Notes under the pieces: generated by a model
What the model was told of the DNA's origin: nothing
Databases searched by the model: none
Seen by the model: only the letters and a program-made list of their open reading frames with translations
IMG/VR virus record: IMGVR_UViG_3300028277_000015
Span: 1-28,836 of that record
DNA: 28,836 bases
Strand: one strand, 5' to 3'
Source: a virus
Shown: positions 8,287 to 16,181 of the stretch, piece after piece
How the letters are laid out: each line of letters begins with the position of its first letter
Position numbering within the stretch: the stretch's first letter is position 1
Position numbers and translations under genes: made by a program

Positions 8287-9202
8287 TGTTTAATCCATAT
8301 ATAGAACGCCATTTATTACGCATTGCTAATGCATAATCGCGTGGTTCGGCAAGACCCTCTTTGTGCATAATACCTATTATCTTCTCAACATAATCTCTGC
8401 CACTGCTAGTTGGTGTTCTGGAGTTGTGTATGTCTGCATTTAACCCAAAATCATCTTCACCAGTATATAAATAACCAGAAGATACGGTGTATGCTAGATC
8501 CTTCCCCTCCTTGCTTAAATCATTATCGTTGTTTTTGTAATATAATTCAACCCATGGTTTAAGATACCGTTTCCCATAATTCCCTGAATAATAAGTACTT
8601 GTCTCTGCTTTATCTGGAATGATTGGTTTAACAGTATTACCAGAATGTTGTAATTTAAAATCATTGGTGTTATCATAAAAATAAGTAGGTATGCCCAGCT
8701 GTTTAGCAGCAATGATAACTTTCCTAGTGGATGACCTTTGGTTTTCATTTACGAATTCTGCACTTGTTAGCAACACATGAACACTTTCTATAGCTTCGGT
8801 TGCCTTGCCATTAAATTTAATCGTTGGTTTGTTACTTAGCACACGGTCTTCTTGTTCACTAGTAAAGTATTCTTCATTTGGTTGTTTTGTTTTGTGGGAA
8901 GATAGCCACATATCACGCCCCCAATAATCGATAGGTTTTACTTTATAATGTCTATTGAAAAAATCACCATTTAGGTTAAACATTACTCCATTATCAGATA
9001 CTGATCTAGTATAATCGTTTACCTTGTTCCGTGATGTACTTAAATAATAATGATATCCGCTATTTACTTCAGAATCTGCCCCAACCGCTACTGTTAGTCT
9101 GAACTCTTGATTTTTTAAAATCGCAAGTGCTGATTGAACATTGGTATAGTGAAATAGCTTTTTGCTTGCCATTTCTCGGAGGATAACTTCATTTATGTGC
9201 AT
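8273..9202 (-). CDS. Leader-tagged putative ADP-ribosyltransferase-like protein
   Basis: A 309-residue protein. After the leader MHINEVILRE/MASK it reads LFHYTNVQSALAILKNQEF (residues 17-34), YYLSTSRNKVNDYTRS (52-67) and EYFTSEQEDRVLSNKPTI (111-128), then IESVHVLL (138-145). An N-terminal HYT strand, an STS strand and a downstream E-x-E(D-R) resemble ADP-ribosyltransferase folds. STS plus ExE is the R-S-E-class hallmark that includes T4 Alt and ModA/B, while HYT recalls DarT-like or other toxin-type enzymes. Which class it belongs to, and whether it is active, is unresolved. T4 Alt is packaged in the head and injected, so an ART-like enzyme with a leader here would be a parallel. Confidence 0.45.
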   Translation of the reverse strand: MHINEVILREMASKKLFHYTNVQSALAILKNQEFRLTVAVGADSEVNSGYHYYLSTSRNKVNDYTRSVSDNGVMFNLNGDFFNRHYKVKPIDYWGRDMWLSSHKTKQPNEEYFTSEQEDRVLSNKPTIKFNGKATEAIESVHVLLTSAEFVNENQRSSTRKVIIAAKQLGIPTYFYDNTNDFKLQHSGNTVKPIIPDKAETSTYYSGNYGKRYLKPWVELYYKNNDNDLSKEGKDLAYTVSSGYLYTGEDDFGLNADIHNSRTPTSSGRDYVEKIIGIMHKEGLAEPRDYALAMRNKWRSIYGLNNETR

Positions 9203-9210
9203 TAATGTAT

Positions 9211-10335
9211 TTATTTAATTTTGGATTCAATTATATTGAGAACTTGTTCTATTGATTTTTGATTAATATTTTCACATATATCATAAAAATCCCCGCTTAT
9301 TATATGGTTATAATTGTGCATTGATGATTTTCTAGTTCCATCAAACAGTTCTTCTTTGGACATATTTGCGAATTGTTTTATTAAATTTACAATTCCCAGC
9401 AAGCGATCATGATCCCCTATAATAGAGTCAAACGAGGTATCAAAGTTATAATTGAATTCAAATCCTAACTGAGTTAAGTGTCCGTATGTATCAAATTGCC
9501 CAACTGGTACAAAAGCTGTTTGCCCTAATAAACACTTCAATGTTTTTTCGGTAATATATGGACCAGGGTGTTGATAATCTCCGATATGGTTGGAAATATC
9601 ACTATAATGAAAACTTTCGTTAGTGAAATGTATGGCACATTCTTGCAATGCAGGTATGTTTGGATTAGCAGTAAATTTATTGTTATTATCAGTTATATTG
9701 CTAAAATTATCAACTTTGTATGTTGTTCCAAAATATTTTTCAAAGAAGATATCAGATAATTCTCTTATACTAACAGGAACATCATCGGTTGCAGAGAATG
9801 CATTAGACTGTTCGAACCATCCATGTAATGCATTTGCACTGTCATTGAATCCTATATATTCTGCAATTGCCGTGAACACTATTAACTTAGAATCTGTAAT
9901 CCTATTACAGAATGCACTTGCCTTTTTTGATATATTTTTATCATATATATATGGATTGAACCATAGAATCATTTTATCTAATTGATAATGCCATGTGTAA
10001 TAGGATATGAATGTAATACCAGGAATTGTGTAGTTATAAAATTTCCCATCGTGAAGTACAATGATGGGTGTCTTTATATTATCCGATTGCCTGTGCAACC
10101 ATACAAGGTTAATTTGTTCATAGTGGAAGCTCACTATATAGAACTCGTATCCGAGTGGTAGGTCTTCTTCATCTGCCCAAGCTCCTAATATCAATGATAG
10201 ATGAATTCTTCGGTTGGGTAATTTTTTCACCCAATCATATCCAATAACATCAAATGTAGGTGGTAACTGTTCTGTACTGCCCGTGTATGCATTAGAATCT
10301 AGCATTGCTATGCTACGGTTGGTATCGTATATCAT
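9211..10335 (-). CDS. Glycosyltransferase-like protein with ITEKT motif
   Basis: A 374-residue cytosolic protein. The C-terminal half contains PALQECAIHFTNESFHYS, then GPYITEKTLKCLLGQTAFV and a segment ending in GFEFNYNFDTSFDSIIGD and HDRLLGIVNLIKQF. Phage, giant-virus and bacterial proteins with an (I/V)TEKT-x-K-x-L-x-G-x-(P/A)-F core followed by L-G-F and a D-x-R-x-x-x-I helix resemble fucosyltransferase-like GT-B C-terminal domains. That suggests sugar transfer, but the substrate is unknown. It starts at the stop of the radical SAM gene (one-base TAATG overlap), implying coupled expression and perhaps a shared pathway. No capsid leader is present. Confidence 0.5.
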   Translation of the reverse strand: MIYDTNRSIAMLDSNAYTGSTEQLPPTFDVIGYDWVKKLPNRRIHLSLILGAWADEEDLPLGYEFYIVSFHYEQINLVWLHRQSDNIKTPIIVLHDGKFYNYTIPGITFISYYTWHYQLDKMILWFNPYIYDKNISKKASAFCNRITDSKLIVFTAIAEYIGFNDSANALHGWFEQSNAFSATDDVPVSIRELSDIFFEKYFGTTYKVDNFSNITDNNNKFTANPNIPALQECAIHFTNESFHYSDISNHIGDYQHPGPYITEKTLKCLLGQTAFVPVGQFDTYGHLTQLGFEFNYNFDTSFDSIIGDHDRLLGIVNLIKQFANMSKEELFDGTRKSSMHNYNHIISGDFYDICENINQKSIEQVLNIIESKIK

Positions 10336-11513
10336 TATTGAAACCTAATGCTAAGGTTAATATTCGGATTTATTTGATTGCGGATCTCGTCTAATTTTTT
10401 ACTAAAAGCAGAGACTGCAATAAATGATATATTTGGTTCTTGGTTTAACTGATTTATCACTAGGTTTTTTATATGTTGTGGCAGATTGATTGTTCTGTAT
10501 CTTTTTATTATGGTATCTTTGTATTCTTGTGGTAAATTCCGTATATCTAATTCTTGCGGAATAATGCATAGATTGTACATTACAGCATCCTGTTTTATGC
10601 CTTGATCTATTAACCAATTATGAAGAACATCTAATCTATCTACATTGTGAATATTGATTAATGTAGATATTTTTATATCCCACCCGTATTTTTCACCTTC
10701 TGTTACATAATATGTTAGGTTTTTTTCAATGTCGTTCCATTTACTGCCATATCGAAAATAATCATTGTCTGTGCCATATCCATCAATGCTTATGAATAAA
10801 ATTAGCTTCTTGATACATTTCCATAATTCTAGGGTTTCATTTTTGGGCAATATTGACCCGTTGGTAAAATATTGTAATACTTTATTAGATGAGTAATCTT
10901 TGATTTCAGTCGTCAATTGGTCACTCTGCTTCATATAAAATGGTTCACCACCGTACATAGTAATAACATCTATATCATTGAAGTTTAATTCATACCATGA
11001 TAAATCTGGATTTTGCAATGAATGGGGGTTAATACCCAATTTTCCTTCATCTTTCCTCCATTTTGTACTCAATAAACTATAACAACCTCGGCATGCTAAA
11101 TTGCATACATTAGATCCATGTAATGCAATCCATCTTAGTGTTATCGGTGTATCTTTGAATATTTCTAACCAGTCTAGGTCGTTTGTTGCATCATACGAGG
11201 ATGAATCGCTGTCTTCTTTCCACGGTAAGATGGTATTGTTATTTAAATATTCATTAAACCAATTGTTCAATAACAATCGTTGACTAGCATGGCTTAATGA
11301 TTCTTCGTGGTAACATTTCTCGCATCCTTCAATGAATTCCCCATCTCGCATATCTTGTCTAATGCCATCCATTTTATCGGAATGTATTATGTCATTGATT
11401 GAATTGTTATTTAAATTGCCTAATGGGATAGACTTTCGACTACACAGATGAACATCCCCATTGGGTTTTATATGTGTGTGTATCCATGGAAGAATACAAA
11501 AAGTTTTATTCAT
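10335..11513 (-). CDS. Radical SAM protein with N-terminal auxiliary-cluster region
   Basis: A 392-residue protein. The radical SAM core carries SNVCNLACRGCYS (C137, C141, C144; CxxxCxxC), which binds the 4Fe-4S cluster that cleaves S-adenosylmethionine, and the MYGGEPFY motif near residue 190. Unusually, SPASM/twitch-like cysteines come first: C6 (CILPW), C24 after NGDVHLC, and C64/C67 (EGCEKCY). The N-terminal auxiliary region followed by the core recalls phage 'twitch' radical SAM proteins. Substrate is unknown. It overlaps the ITEKT glycosyltransferase-like gene by one base, so the two may modify a common target. No capsid leader. A GATAAATA sequence lies five bases before the ATG. Confidence 0.8.
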   Translation of the reverse strand: MNKTFCILPWIHTHIKPNGDVHLCSRKSIPLGNLNNNSINDIIHSDKMDGIRQDMRDGEFIEGCEKCYHEESLSHASQRLLLNNWFNEYLNNNTILPWKEDSDSSSYDATNDLDWLEIFKDTPITLRWIALHGSNVCNLACRGCYSLLSTKWRKDEGKLGINPHSLQNPDLSWYELNFNDIDVITMYGGEPFYMKQSDQLTTEIKDYSSNKVLQYFTNGSILPKNETLELWKCIKKLILFISIDGYGTDNDYFRYGSKWNDIEKNLTYYVTEGEKYGWDIKISTLINIHNVDRLDVLHNWLIDQGIKQDAVMYNLCIIPQELDIRNLPQEYKDTIIKRYRTINLPQHIKNLVINQLNQEPNISFIAVSAFSKKLDEIRNQINPNINLSIRFQ

Positions 11514-11536
11514 CTGAATATTTATCCCGTGTGTGA

Positions 11537-12124
11537 TTAGGTCAAATATCTTATTTGGGGTGAATGTATTTCACCAAATTTTAACTCAAACATAGATAGA
11601 AATTGATTAAATTCAAGCACTGTTCTGAATAATGCTGATTTCTTTACTATGTCATTGTCTATGCTTCCTGATTCAGGAAATGATTTTAGTTCCCCGGCAA
11701 TATCAAATATATACCCATTCTCATCAATGTTCAGTAATTTTTGTGGTCTCTTGAATGCGGATTTAGTAACCATTTTATCACCAATGGCAAAGATGCTACA
11801 GTATATGTATGATTCTCCTATAATTGGGGTAGTGTTGTAATCAGCAATGAAATTAAATATATTAGTGTTTGTTCGTTGGATGCCAAGGTTCTCATATAGC
11901 GATTGATTTTCAACTATAGCTTTCTCCATTTCTGCAAAATGTATAGCCTCAACATCAACATGATTTGCGTATGGTTTGTGTAATAGTGGTGGCACACCAT
12001 CTTTAGTAACGGTAAATCCCATTTTTTTGGCTTGAATTTTTATTTCATCTGGGCCAACATCGTCTGTGGTATTGATACCAGGAATAATGCGTCCATCTTC
12101 TAATACTATGTCATTAATTTTCAT
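11537..12124 (-). CDS. Leader-tagged protein of unknown function
   Basis: A 195-residue protein beginning MKINDIVLE/DGRIIPGIN, nearly the same leader as the GNAT-Nudix protein (MKINDILAE/GSKN). The rest is mixed alpha/beta (IKIQAKKMGFTVTKDG, ESYIYCSIFAIGDKM, VLEFNQFLSMFELKFGE) with no recognised active-site motif. A good AAAGGA site precedes the ATG by about 6 nt. The gene lies between the LRR-like gene and the radical SAM gene, with small gaps on both sides. Confidence 0.55.
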   Translation of the reverse strand: MKINDIVLEDGRIIPGINTTDDVGPDEIKIQAKKMGFTVTKDGVPPLLHKPYANHVDVEAIHFAEMEKAIVENQSLYENLGIQRTNTNIFNFIADYNTTPIIGESYIYCSIFAIGDKMVTKSAFKRPQKLLNIDENGYIFDIAGELKSFPESGSIDNDIVKKSALFRTVLEFNQFLSMFELKFGEIHSPQIRYLT

Positions 12125-12133
12125 ACTGTCCTT

Positions 12134-12652
12134 TTACCGGTATACTATTTCGAGCACTTGCATATCAGTAGGTAAATTATCTTTATCTAAACTCGGTGTA
12201 TTTCTAAGGTATAAATATCCGAGTACTGTTAGATTATTGCCTATATGTGTTATTGGTGTATTTCTAAGGTCTAAATACTTACCCACGGTTAAATTATCAC
12301 CTATATGAGTTATGTGTGTATTGTTAAGGGAGAAACTCCCATTTATTGTTAAGTTATCAGGTAACTGCGTAATTGGTATTTGTGTTACTTGTAAGAATAA
12401 ACTCTCGCCTACGGTTAAGTTATCAGGTAATTGGGTTATTTGTGTACGGTTAATATTTAACTCCCCATCTACCGTTAAATTACTAGGCAACTGAGTTACC
12501 ATACTATAAGGGAATTTTCTAAAATCAAGATGCCCATGAGTTTCAGCCATCATTTGCTGACACGTCTCTAGTGATGGTTTGGTATATTTCTCACGTATTT
12601 GTTCATATCCATATAATGACTCTGGATTAGTGTGTAGTTCGTATAAATTCAT
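12134..12652 (-). CDS. NPESLYGY-leader protein with LRR-like repeats
   Basis: A 172-residue protein. Residues 1-16 are the leader MNLYELHTNPESLYGY. From about residue 50 there are five imperfect repeats of about 20-22 residues with consensus L-P-D-N-L-T-V-x-G-x-L-x-L-x-x-T-x-I-T: LPSNLTVDGELNINRTQIT, LPDNLTVGESLFLQ, LPDNLTINGSFSLNN, IGDNLTVGKYLDLRN, IGNNLTVLGYLYLRN. This is a leucine-rich-repeat-like or related solenoid, as seen in phage and bacterial effector-type proteins, and implies a binding rather than catalytic role. It starts at the stop of the metallopeptidase gene (TAATG), so the two are coupled. Confidence 0.65.
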   Translation of the reverse strand: MNLYELHTNPESLYGYEQIREKYTKPSLETCQQMMAETHGHLDFRKFPYSMVTQLPSNLTVDGELNINRTQITQLPDNLTVGESLFLQVTQIPITQLPDNLTINGSFSLNNTHITHIGDNLTVGKYLDLRNTPITHIGNNLTVLGYLYLRNTPSLDKDNLPTDMQVLEIVYR

Positions 12653-13458
12653 TATCTCATATTCTCGCCGAGTAACCCCTCACGATGCATTCGCTTTCTT
12701 AGTATTTTTTTCCATAACTGGTAAGCATTTAAATTGTCATCATTGAACGCCAATACAAGCAACTCTTGCTTTATTGTATGTAACGATGGACTTTTCTCAA
12801 TCATCTGGTCTAATGTGATATTATTCCAGTTAACCTCCCCTATCCCCCGCTTGAGCTCTATAATAGAATGAATTTGTGCATTAATTTCATAATTTGTTAA
12901 TACTCGTGCAATTTGACCTTGATTCATATGTCTTCTGGCCTTATCCTTATTACCTAAATCTAACTCTGATGTATATGCTACGCGATTGGAAATATGGTTA
13001 TTATGCAATGCATCATCTACCCAATGTGATAGTTCGTGGTGGATTGACCCTTTAATTCGTGCAGGAGTTAGTTCGGTTTTAAACTGGTCTGCTACTTTTT
13101 TGTTATTATAGCGTTCAACATCGCGGATAGCATCTCTTAGTGACCCAGAATCACGTATTATGTCAAGAACTTGACGATGGATACCAACCTGTATTAAATC
13201 TTTGCGATATATATTTGCGTTCGCATTGATTATAATCAGACTAGGATTAATGGCATTCGCTTCAACTGCTTTTGGGCTAGTTAATGCACTAGTTCTTAAT
13301 TCTTTGGTATATGGCAACGGTGCATCGGGATCAAATGATCCCTCCCATAAACTGTTTACAAAATCAGAAAAGTATACATCGTATATTAAATCTACATCGG
13401 ATGATAGGTTAAATGTTGATTCTGTTATATATTGTGATAATGTATTTGCTTTATGCAT
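12652..13458 (-). CDS. Leader-tagged putative zinc metallopeptidase (HExxH)
   Basis: A 268-residue protein. Residues 140-149 read HHELSHWVDD, containing the zincin motif H141-E142-x-x-H145; E191 in TNYEINAQIHS is a plausible third zinc ligand for a gluzincin-like site. The N-terminus MHKANTLSQYITE/STFNLSS has a textbook T4 gp21-like site (Ile-x-Glu before Ser). No secretion signal is present. A zinc peptidase packaged in the head could act on host proteins at ejection, or could be a virion maturation enzyme; the leader favours the first. Upstream gap is 20 bp; downstream it is coupled to the LRR-like gene. Confidence 0.6.
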   Translation of the reverse strand: MHKANTLSQYITESTFNLSSDVDLIYDVYFSDFVNSLWEGSFDPDAPLPYTKELRTSALTSPKAVEANAINPSLIIINANANIYRKDLIQVGIHRQVLDIIRDSGSLRDAIRDVERYNNKKVADQFKTELTPARIKGSIHHELSHWVDDALHNNHISNRVAYTSELDLGNKDKARRHMNQGQIARVLTNYEINAQIHSIIELKRGIGEVNWNNITLDQMIEKSPSLHTIKQELLVLAFNDDNLNAYQLWKKILRKRMHREGLLGENMR

Positions 13459-13478
13459 AATATAATCACAATAGTCAC

Positions 13479-14378
13479 TTATGCTGCATCAAAGTATTGC
13501 GAATAGTGTTTCTTGATTAGGCTATTAAGCAACTTAGTATATCCGCTATGTCCAGATAATAGTGCTATTTCTTCATCATTGATCTCAACATCTGATTCGT
13601 TTTTGAATTCACCAGCTTCATAACATAATTGAAACATTCTCATATTAGCAGCATCGCCATAGTTTAAAATAATTACGAACAATGGACCTTTCCCACTATA
13701 ACTTTTAAAATTGTTTGCTGATAATGTACACCAACGGGTGGATCTACCCTCTTTATCAGGGTTACCAGCATGGCATGTATTGCTATTGCCATACACAGAC
13801 CCTGCGGGGAATGACGCTGCGTTCCTTGATTGTTCCACTGATTGCGGAACAACTGTCATAAAGTCACCTTCATCAATTATTATCTTGCCAATATCCCCAT
13901 AATCTCTAGCCCCTGTTTTAGTGCGTGCCAATGCAGTATCACCTTTCTGTTTAGCTAGCATTGCTTTTTTATCAGCCTGAACAATATTGTTGATTGTGCC
14001 CACTAATTGTGTTCTAGATACTTTATTAATATCTCTTATTTCAGCAGGCATTTTCCCCCTGAACTGTTGGTATTGCTGTAGTAATAGCTGTATATCCTCT
14101 TCATCTTCGCCCGTTTTCCATTCACCAGCTCCATACCATCTAATTATAGATGGTGCGAATTTGCCAGCATTTGATTGGTCTAGCGGAATAAGATGTTGTA
14201 TTGCAAATTGTTTGAGTGCAGCATCATCTTGTGCTGGATCGCCAGTCAACGGAACATCTGCATGTTCATCTTTTTGGATACCAGATTGGACAAACTTGCT
14301 TAATGTAGGCCACATTCTTTGTGACAATACTTTTTGTTCTGCTTGTGTACTTTCAATTATAAATTCGGTTGCTCTCAT
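13479..14378 (-). CDS. Leader-tagged protein with TRWCT / GPLFVI domain
   Basis: A 299-residue protein. Residues about 165-240 contain DEGDFMTVVPQSVEQSRNAA, then VYGNSNTC, STRWCTLSANNFKSYSGKG and PLFVIILNYG. The order (a VV/IP strand, YG, T-x-WCT, a Y-x-x-x-GPL(Y/F)VI strand) is a domain common in large phages and distantly reminiscent of the PcfJ-like region in the 1106-residue protein; no biochemical function is known to me. The N-terminus MRATEFIIE/STQAEQ is an excellent T4 gp21-like leader. The start has an AGGA site, and an AATAAATA box lies 26 nt upstream. Confidence 0.6.
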   Translation of the reverse strand: MRATEFIIESTQAEQKVLSQRMWPTLSKFVQSGIQKDEHADVPLTGDPAQDDAALKQFAIQHLIPLDQSNAGKFAPSIIRWYGAGEWKTGEDEEDIQLLLQQYQQFRGKMPAEIRDINKVSRTQLVGTINNIVQADKKAMLAKQKGDTALARTKTGARDYGDIGKIIIDEGDFMTVVPQSVEQSRNAASFPAGSVYGNSNTCHAGNPDKEGRSTRWCTLSANNFKSYSGKGPLFVIILNYGDAANMRMFQLCYEAGEFKNESDVEINDEEIALLSGHSGYTKLLNSLIKKHYSQYFDAA

Positions 14379-14393
14379 TGTGTTAAAATCCTG

Positions 14394-15347
14394 TTAATAT
14401 AAACTATTTATTAAATCATCAAGGTCATCGCTAGATTCAGTAGATGGTGTGTTTAATGATGGTCTGTGTTGTTCGATCGAACCCAAATCTTCTTGATTTG
14501 ATACTTCGTTGCGATCCCATTGTTGTAACTTATTTGTATCTTTATGTTCCCACGAGTAGATATAATCCCCATGATCATCTTTTACGAATTTATAATATTG
14601 CCCAGCTAATTCCCAAATGGATATAGTTGGTTTATATCCTGGCATTGTATCACCGAAATCAATTTCTGCTTCTTCTACTACTGGTGACCCATAATTTTTA
14701 ACCATTCCAGCTACTGCATCTAACTCTTCCTGATCATTGGTCATGGATGATACTGTATCTATATCTTCATCTGCCATTTCACCAAATGCATGGAATACCT
14801 GTCGTCCCATATTACGGATCATTTGTTTTGCATACCCTGGCAACTGTGTTAAATTGGTCCATTCAATATTATTGACATATTGTACCATATCTTGGGGTAT
14901 AGTTGCAAGGTCTGATGACTGTTTAACCGCTGGTAAATTACTTGCTATTTGCGGTGGGGTATCAGTACCAACCGTTGTTGCCTGTGCTGTATGCTGTGTT
15001 ATTTGCGGTGCGGTTGCATCTAAATCTCCCCAATCATCATCGGTTGCACTAGCTGGAATATCACCGATTGTATAATTGGGATTACCTCTTGGTGCTCTAA
15101 TGTTTGGCGCTGTAGTTCTACGTCTGGGTCTGCCAATCTTCTCTGCATTAGGTGTATTGTCCTGCGCAGAGATATCATGAAACTCTGTGTCCCGAAATAA
15201 ATTATCCAAATCAGGTGTTTTGGTTTTGGTTTTGGTTTGGGTCTTTGTTTCATCATCTTCTAATAATGTTATCCACCGATTATACGAACGATGAATATGA
15301 TCTTCTGATAAGATATTGATGTAACTTCTAAGTTGTGTTGTTTCCAT
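14394..15347 (-). CDS. Leader-tagged, largely disordered acidic protein
   Basis: A 317-residue protein beginning METTQLRSYINILSE/DHIHRS, whose Leu-x-Glu at residues 13-15 resembles a prohead-protease site in a longer leader. Residues 33-43 are TKTQTKTKTKT, encoded by a short GGTTTT-type repeat. Residues about 50-160 are rich in D, T, P, Q and A and look disordered. The last 150 residues are more folded (SIWELAGQYYKFVKDDHGD, YIYSWEHKDTNKLQQW) but not recognised. A candidate internal head protein by leader and context only. Confidence 0.5.
   Translation of the reverse strand: METTQLRSYINILSEDHIHRSYNRWITLLEDDETKTQTKTKTKTPDLDNLFRDTEFHDISAQDNTPNAEKIGRPRRRTTAPNIRAPRGNPNYTIGDIPASATDDDWGDLDATAPQITQHTAQATTVGTDTPPQIASNLPAVKQSSDLATIPQDMVQYVNNIEWTNLTQLPGYAKQMIRNMGRQVFHAFGEMADEDIDTVSSMTNDQEELDAVAGMVKNYGSPVVEEAEIDFGDTMPGYKPTISIWELAGQYYKFVKDDHGDYIYSWEHKDTNKLQQWDRNEVSNQEDLGSIEQHRPSLNTPSTESSDDLDDLINSLY
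14405..14412 (-). promoter_or_regulatory. Candidate T4-type late promoter box (AATAAATA)
   Basis: AATAAATA on the minus strand, embedded in the final codons of gene 14394-15347, ends 26 nt before the ATG of the WCT-motif gene at 14378, with an AGGAT ribosome site between. Same geometry as the boxes at 7401 and 7812. The sequence is AT-rich enough that chance is a real alternative. Confidence 0.35.
15218..15241. repeat. Short GGTTTT microsatellite inside a gene
   Basis: The plus strand holds consecutive TTTTGG units, encoding the TKTQTKTKTKT stretch of the disordered protein at 14394-15347. Such tracts are prone to length change by slippage in units that keep the reading frame here. Confidence 0.6.
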
Positions 15348-15373
15348 ATTAATGTATTTAGCCTTGTTGTTAA

Positions 15374-15583
15374 TTATCTATTCTGATATATACCTGGCAT
15401 CTCATCCCAATCCCATCCTGTTTCTCCTCTAGATCTCATTCCTCGATCTTCATGCTCCATATCACCCTCGTCCATAAACCGATTGAATTCTGCGGTTATG
15501 AAACTAACAACATCCCCCTGTATGTAAGCAAAGTAGTCATGTATGTTGAGACGATCAATGGGTGATGGGGTAGTTTTGCCCAC
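15374..15583 (-). CDS. Probable C-terminal half of a frameshifted or recoded NPESLYGY-leader protein
   Basis: A 69-codon frame opening with GTG at 15583 inside the preceding gene. It reads TTPSPIDRLNIHDYFAY, GDVVSFITAEFNRFMDEGD, then an acidic tail ending MPGIYQNR. It has protein-like composition, whereas the overlapping end of the upstream frame (LPHHPLIVSTYMTTLLTYR) does not. The two frames share 88 bp, and this one is in the -1 frame relative to the upstream gene. A shift at the AAAA run (15574-15577, GCA AAA C) would fuse them into one protein of about 129 residues. Independent initiation at the weak GTG is the alternative. No family recognised. Confidence 0.45.
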   Translation of the reverse strand: MGKTTPSPIDRLNIHDYFAYIQGDVVSFITAEFNRFMDEGDMEHEDRGMRSRGETGWDWDEMPGIYQNR

Positions 15584-15762
15584 ATTTGTTCTATTCGGAA
15601 TTCGATGTCAAAATCTCGACCATCTATTTCTGGATGTGGATTTATAAAAAAATCACGAATAATTCGCAAATTCTGCCAGAATTTTGGTGTCAACGGTTTA
15701 GCCCATGCTTCATACCCATATAATGATTCTGGATTAGTGTGTAGTTCGTATAAATTCATCAT
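15496..15762 (-). CDS. NPESLYGY-leader protein, upstream frame of possible frameshift
   Basis: The frame remains open upstream of this gene, but the real start is 15762 (or 15759): it forms a TAATG overlap with the stop of the repeat protein and exposes the leader MMNLYELHTNPESLYGY. Everything before it in that frame is an out-of-frame reading of the repeat array. After the leader the sequence is AWAKPLTPKFWQNLRIIRDF, NPHPEIDGRDFDIEFRIEQM, WAK. The last 25 residues probably represent post-frameshift sequence; the conserved product likely continues in the -1 frame (15374-15583). Function unknown. Confidence 0.55.
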   Translation of the reverse strand: MMNLYELHTNPESLYGYEAWAKPLTPKFWQNLRIIRDFFINPHPEIDGRDFDIEFRIEQMWAKLPHHPLIVSTYMTTLLTYRGMLLVS

Positions 15763-16181
15763 TATAGTGTCCTTATGAATTCCTTGTATTTCCGTGCATA
15801 TTTTGGATCTTTCATTATATATGGTTCGGCTTCGGGCCATCTTCTTTCCATTACATACATAACATACCGACATGCATATTTTGGATCTTTCATTATATAT
15901 GGTTCTGCTTCGGGCCATCTTCCGTTTATTACCCACTTAGCATACATATATGCATATTCAGGATCTTTCATTATATATGGTTCGGCTTCGGGCCATCTTC
16001 TTTCCATTACATACATAACATACCGACATGCATATTTTGGATCTTTCATTATATATGGTTCTGCTTCTGTCCATTCACCTGTTGCGAATGCTTCTTCCCA
16101 TGCGAATGATGGGATTTTAAACCTATCTTTATAGCCATATAATGACTCTGGATTTGTGTGTTTGCTGTATAAATCCATCAT
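15762..16181 (-). CDS. NPESLYGY-leader protein with four EAEPYIMKDP repeats
   Basis: A 139-residue protein: leader MMDLYSKHTNPESLYGY, a linker KDRFKIPSFAWEEAFATGEW, then four units of about 26 residues with consensus (P/T)-EAEPYIMKDP-x-YA-x-x-Y-x-x-x-V-x-x-x-(R/G)RW. Units 1 and 3 are identical in protein and lie in a perfect 107-bp DNA duplication. The repeat is probably a two-helix solenoid (inference). I have seen GRWPEAEP-type repeats in phage proteins without known function. Start overlaps the stop of the next paralogue (TAATG), and the end overlaps the downstream leader gene the same way. Confidence 0.65.
   Translation of the reverse strand: MMDLYSKHTNPESLYGYKDRFKIPSFAWEEAFATGEWTEAEPYIMKDPKYACRYVMYVMERRWPEAEPYIMKDPEYAYMYAKWVINGRWPEAEPYIMKDPKYACRYVMYVMERRWPEAEPYIMKDPKYARKYKEFIRTL
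15805..16067. repeat. Perfect 107-bp direct duplication within the EAEPYIMKDP array
   Basis: 15805-15911 and 15961-16067 are identical over 107 bp, offset by 156 bp (two 78-bp units). The identity covers third codon positions, so this is a recent duplication or gene conversion rather than selection on protein sequence. Flanks diverge immediately (TTTTGGATC versus TTCAGGATC on one side; TTCGGGCC versus TTCTGTCC on the other). Confidence 0.9.

Noticed and set aside
8463-8472. TATAAATA on the plus strand (also near 12212)
   Set aside because: Exact T4 late-box matches, but inside genes with no plus-strand gene downstream; they show the chance background for this motif.
15763-15936. 146-residue reading starting at 15936 as the real gene
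   Set aside because: The first 58 codons are an out-of-frame reading of the repeat array; the leader and TAATG overlap fix the start at 15762.
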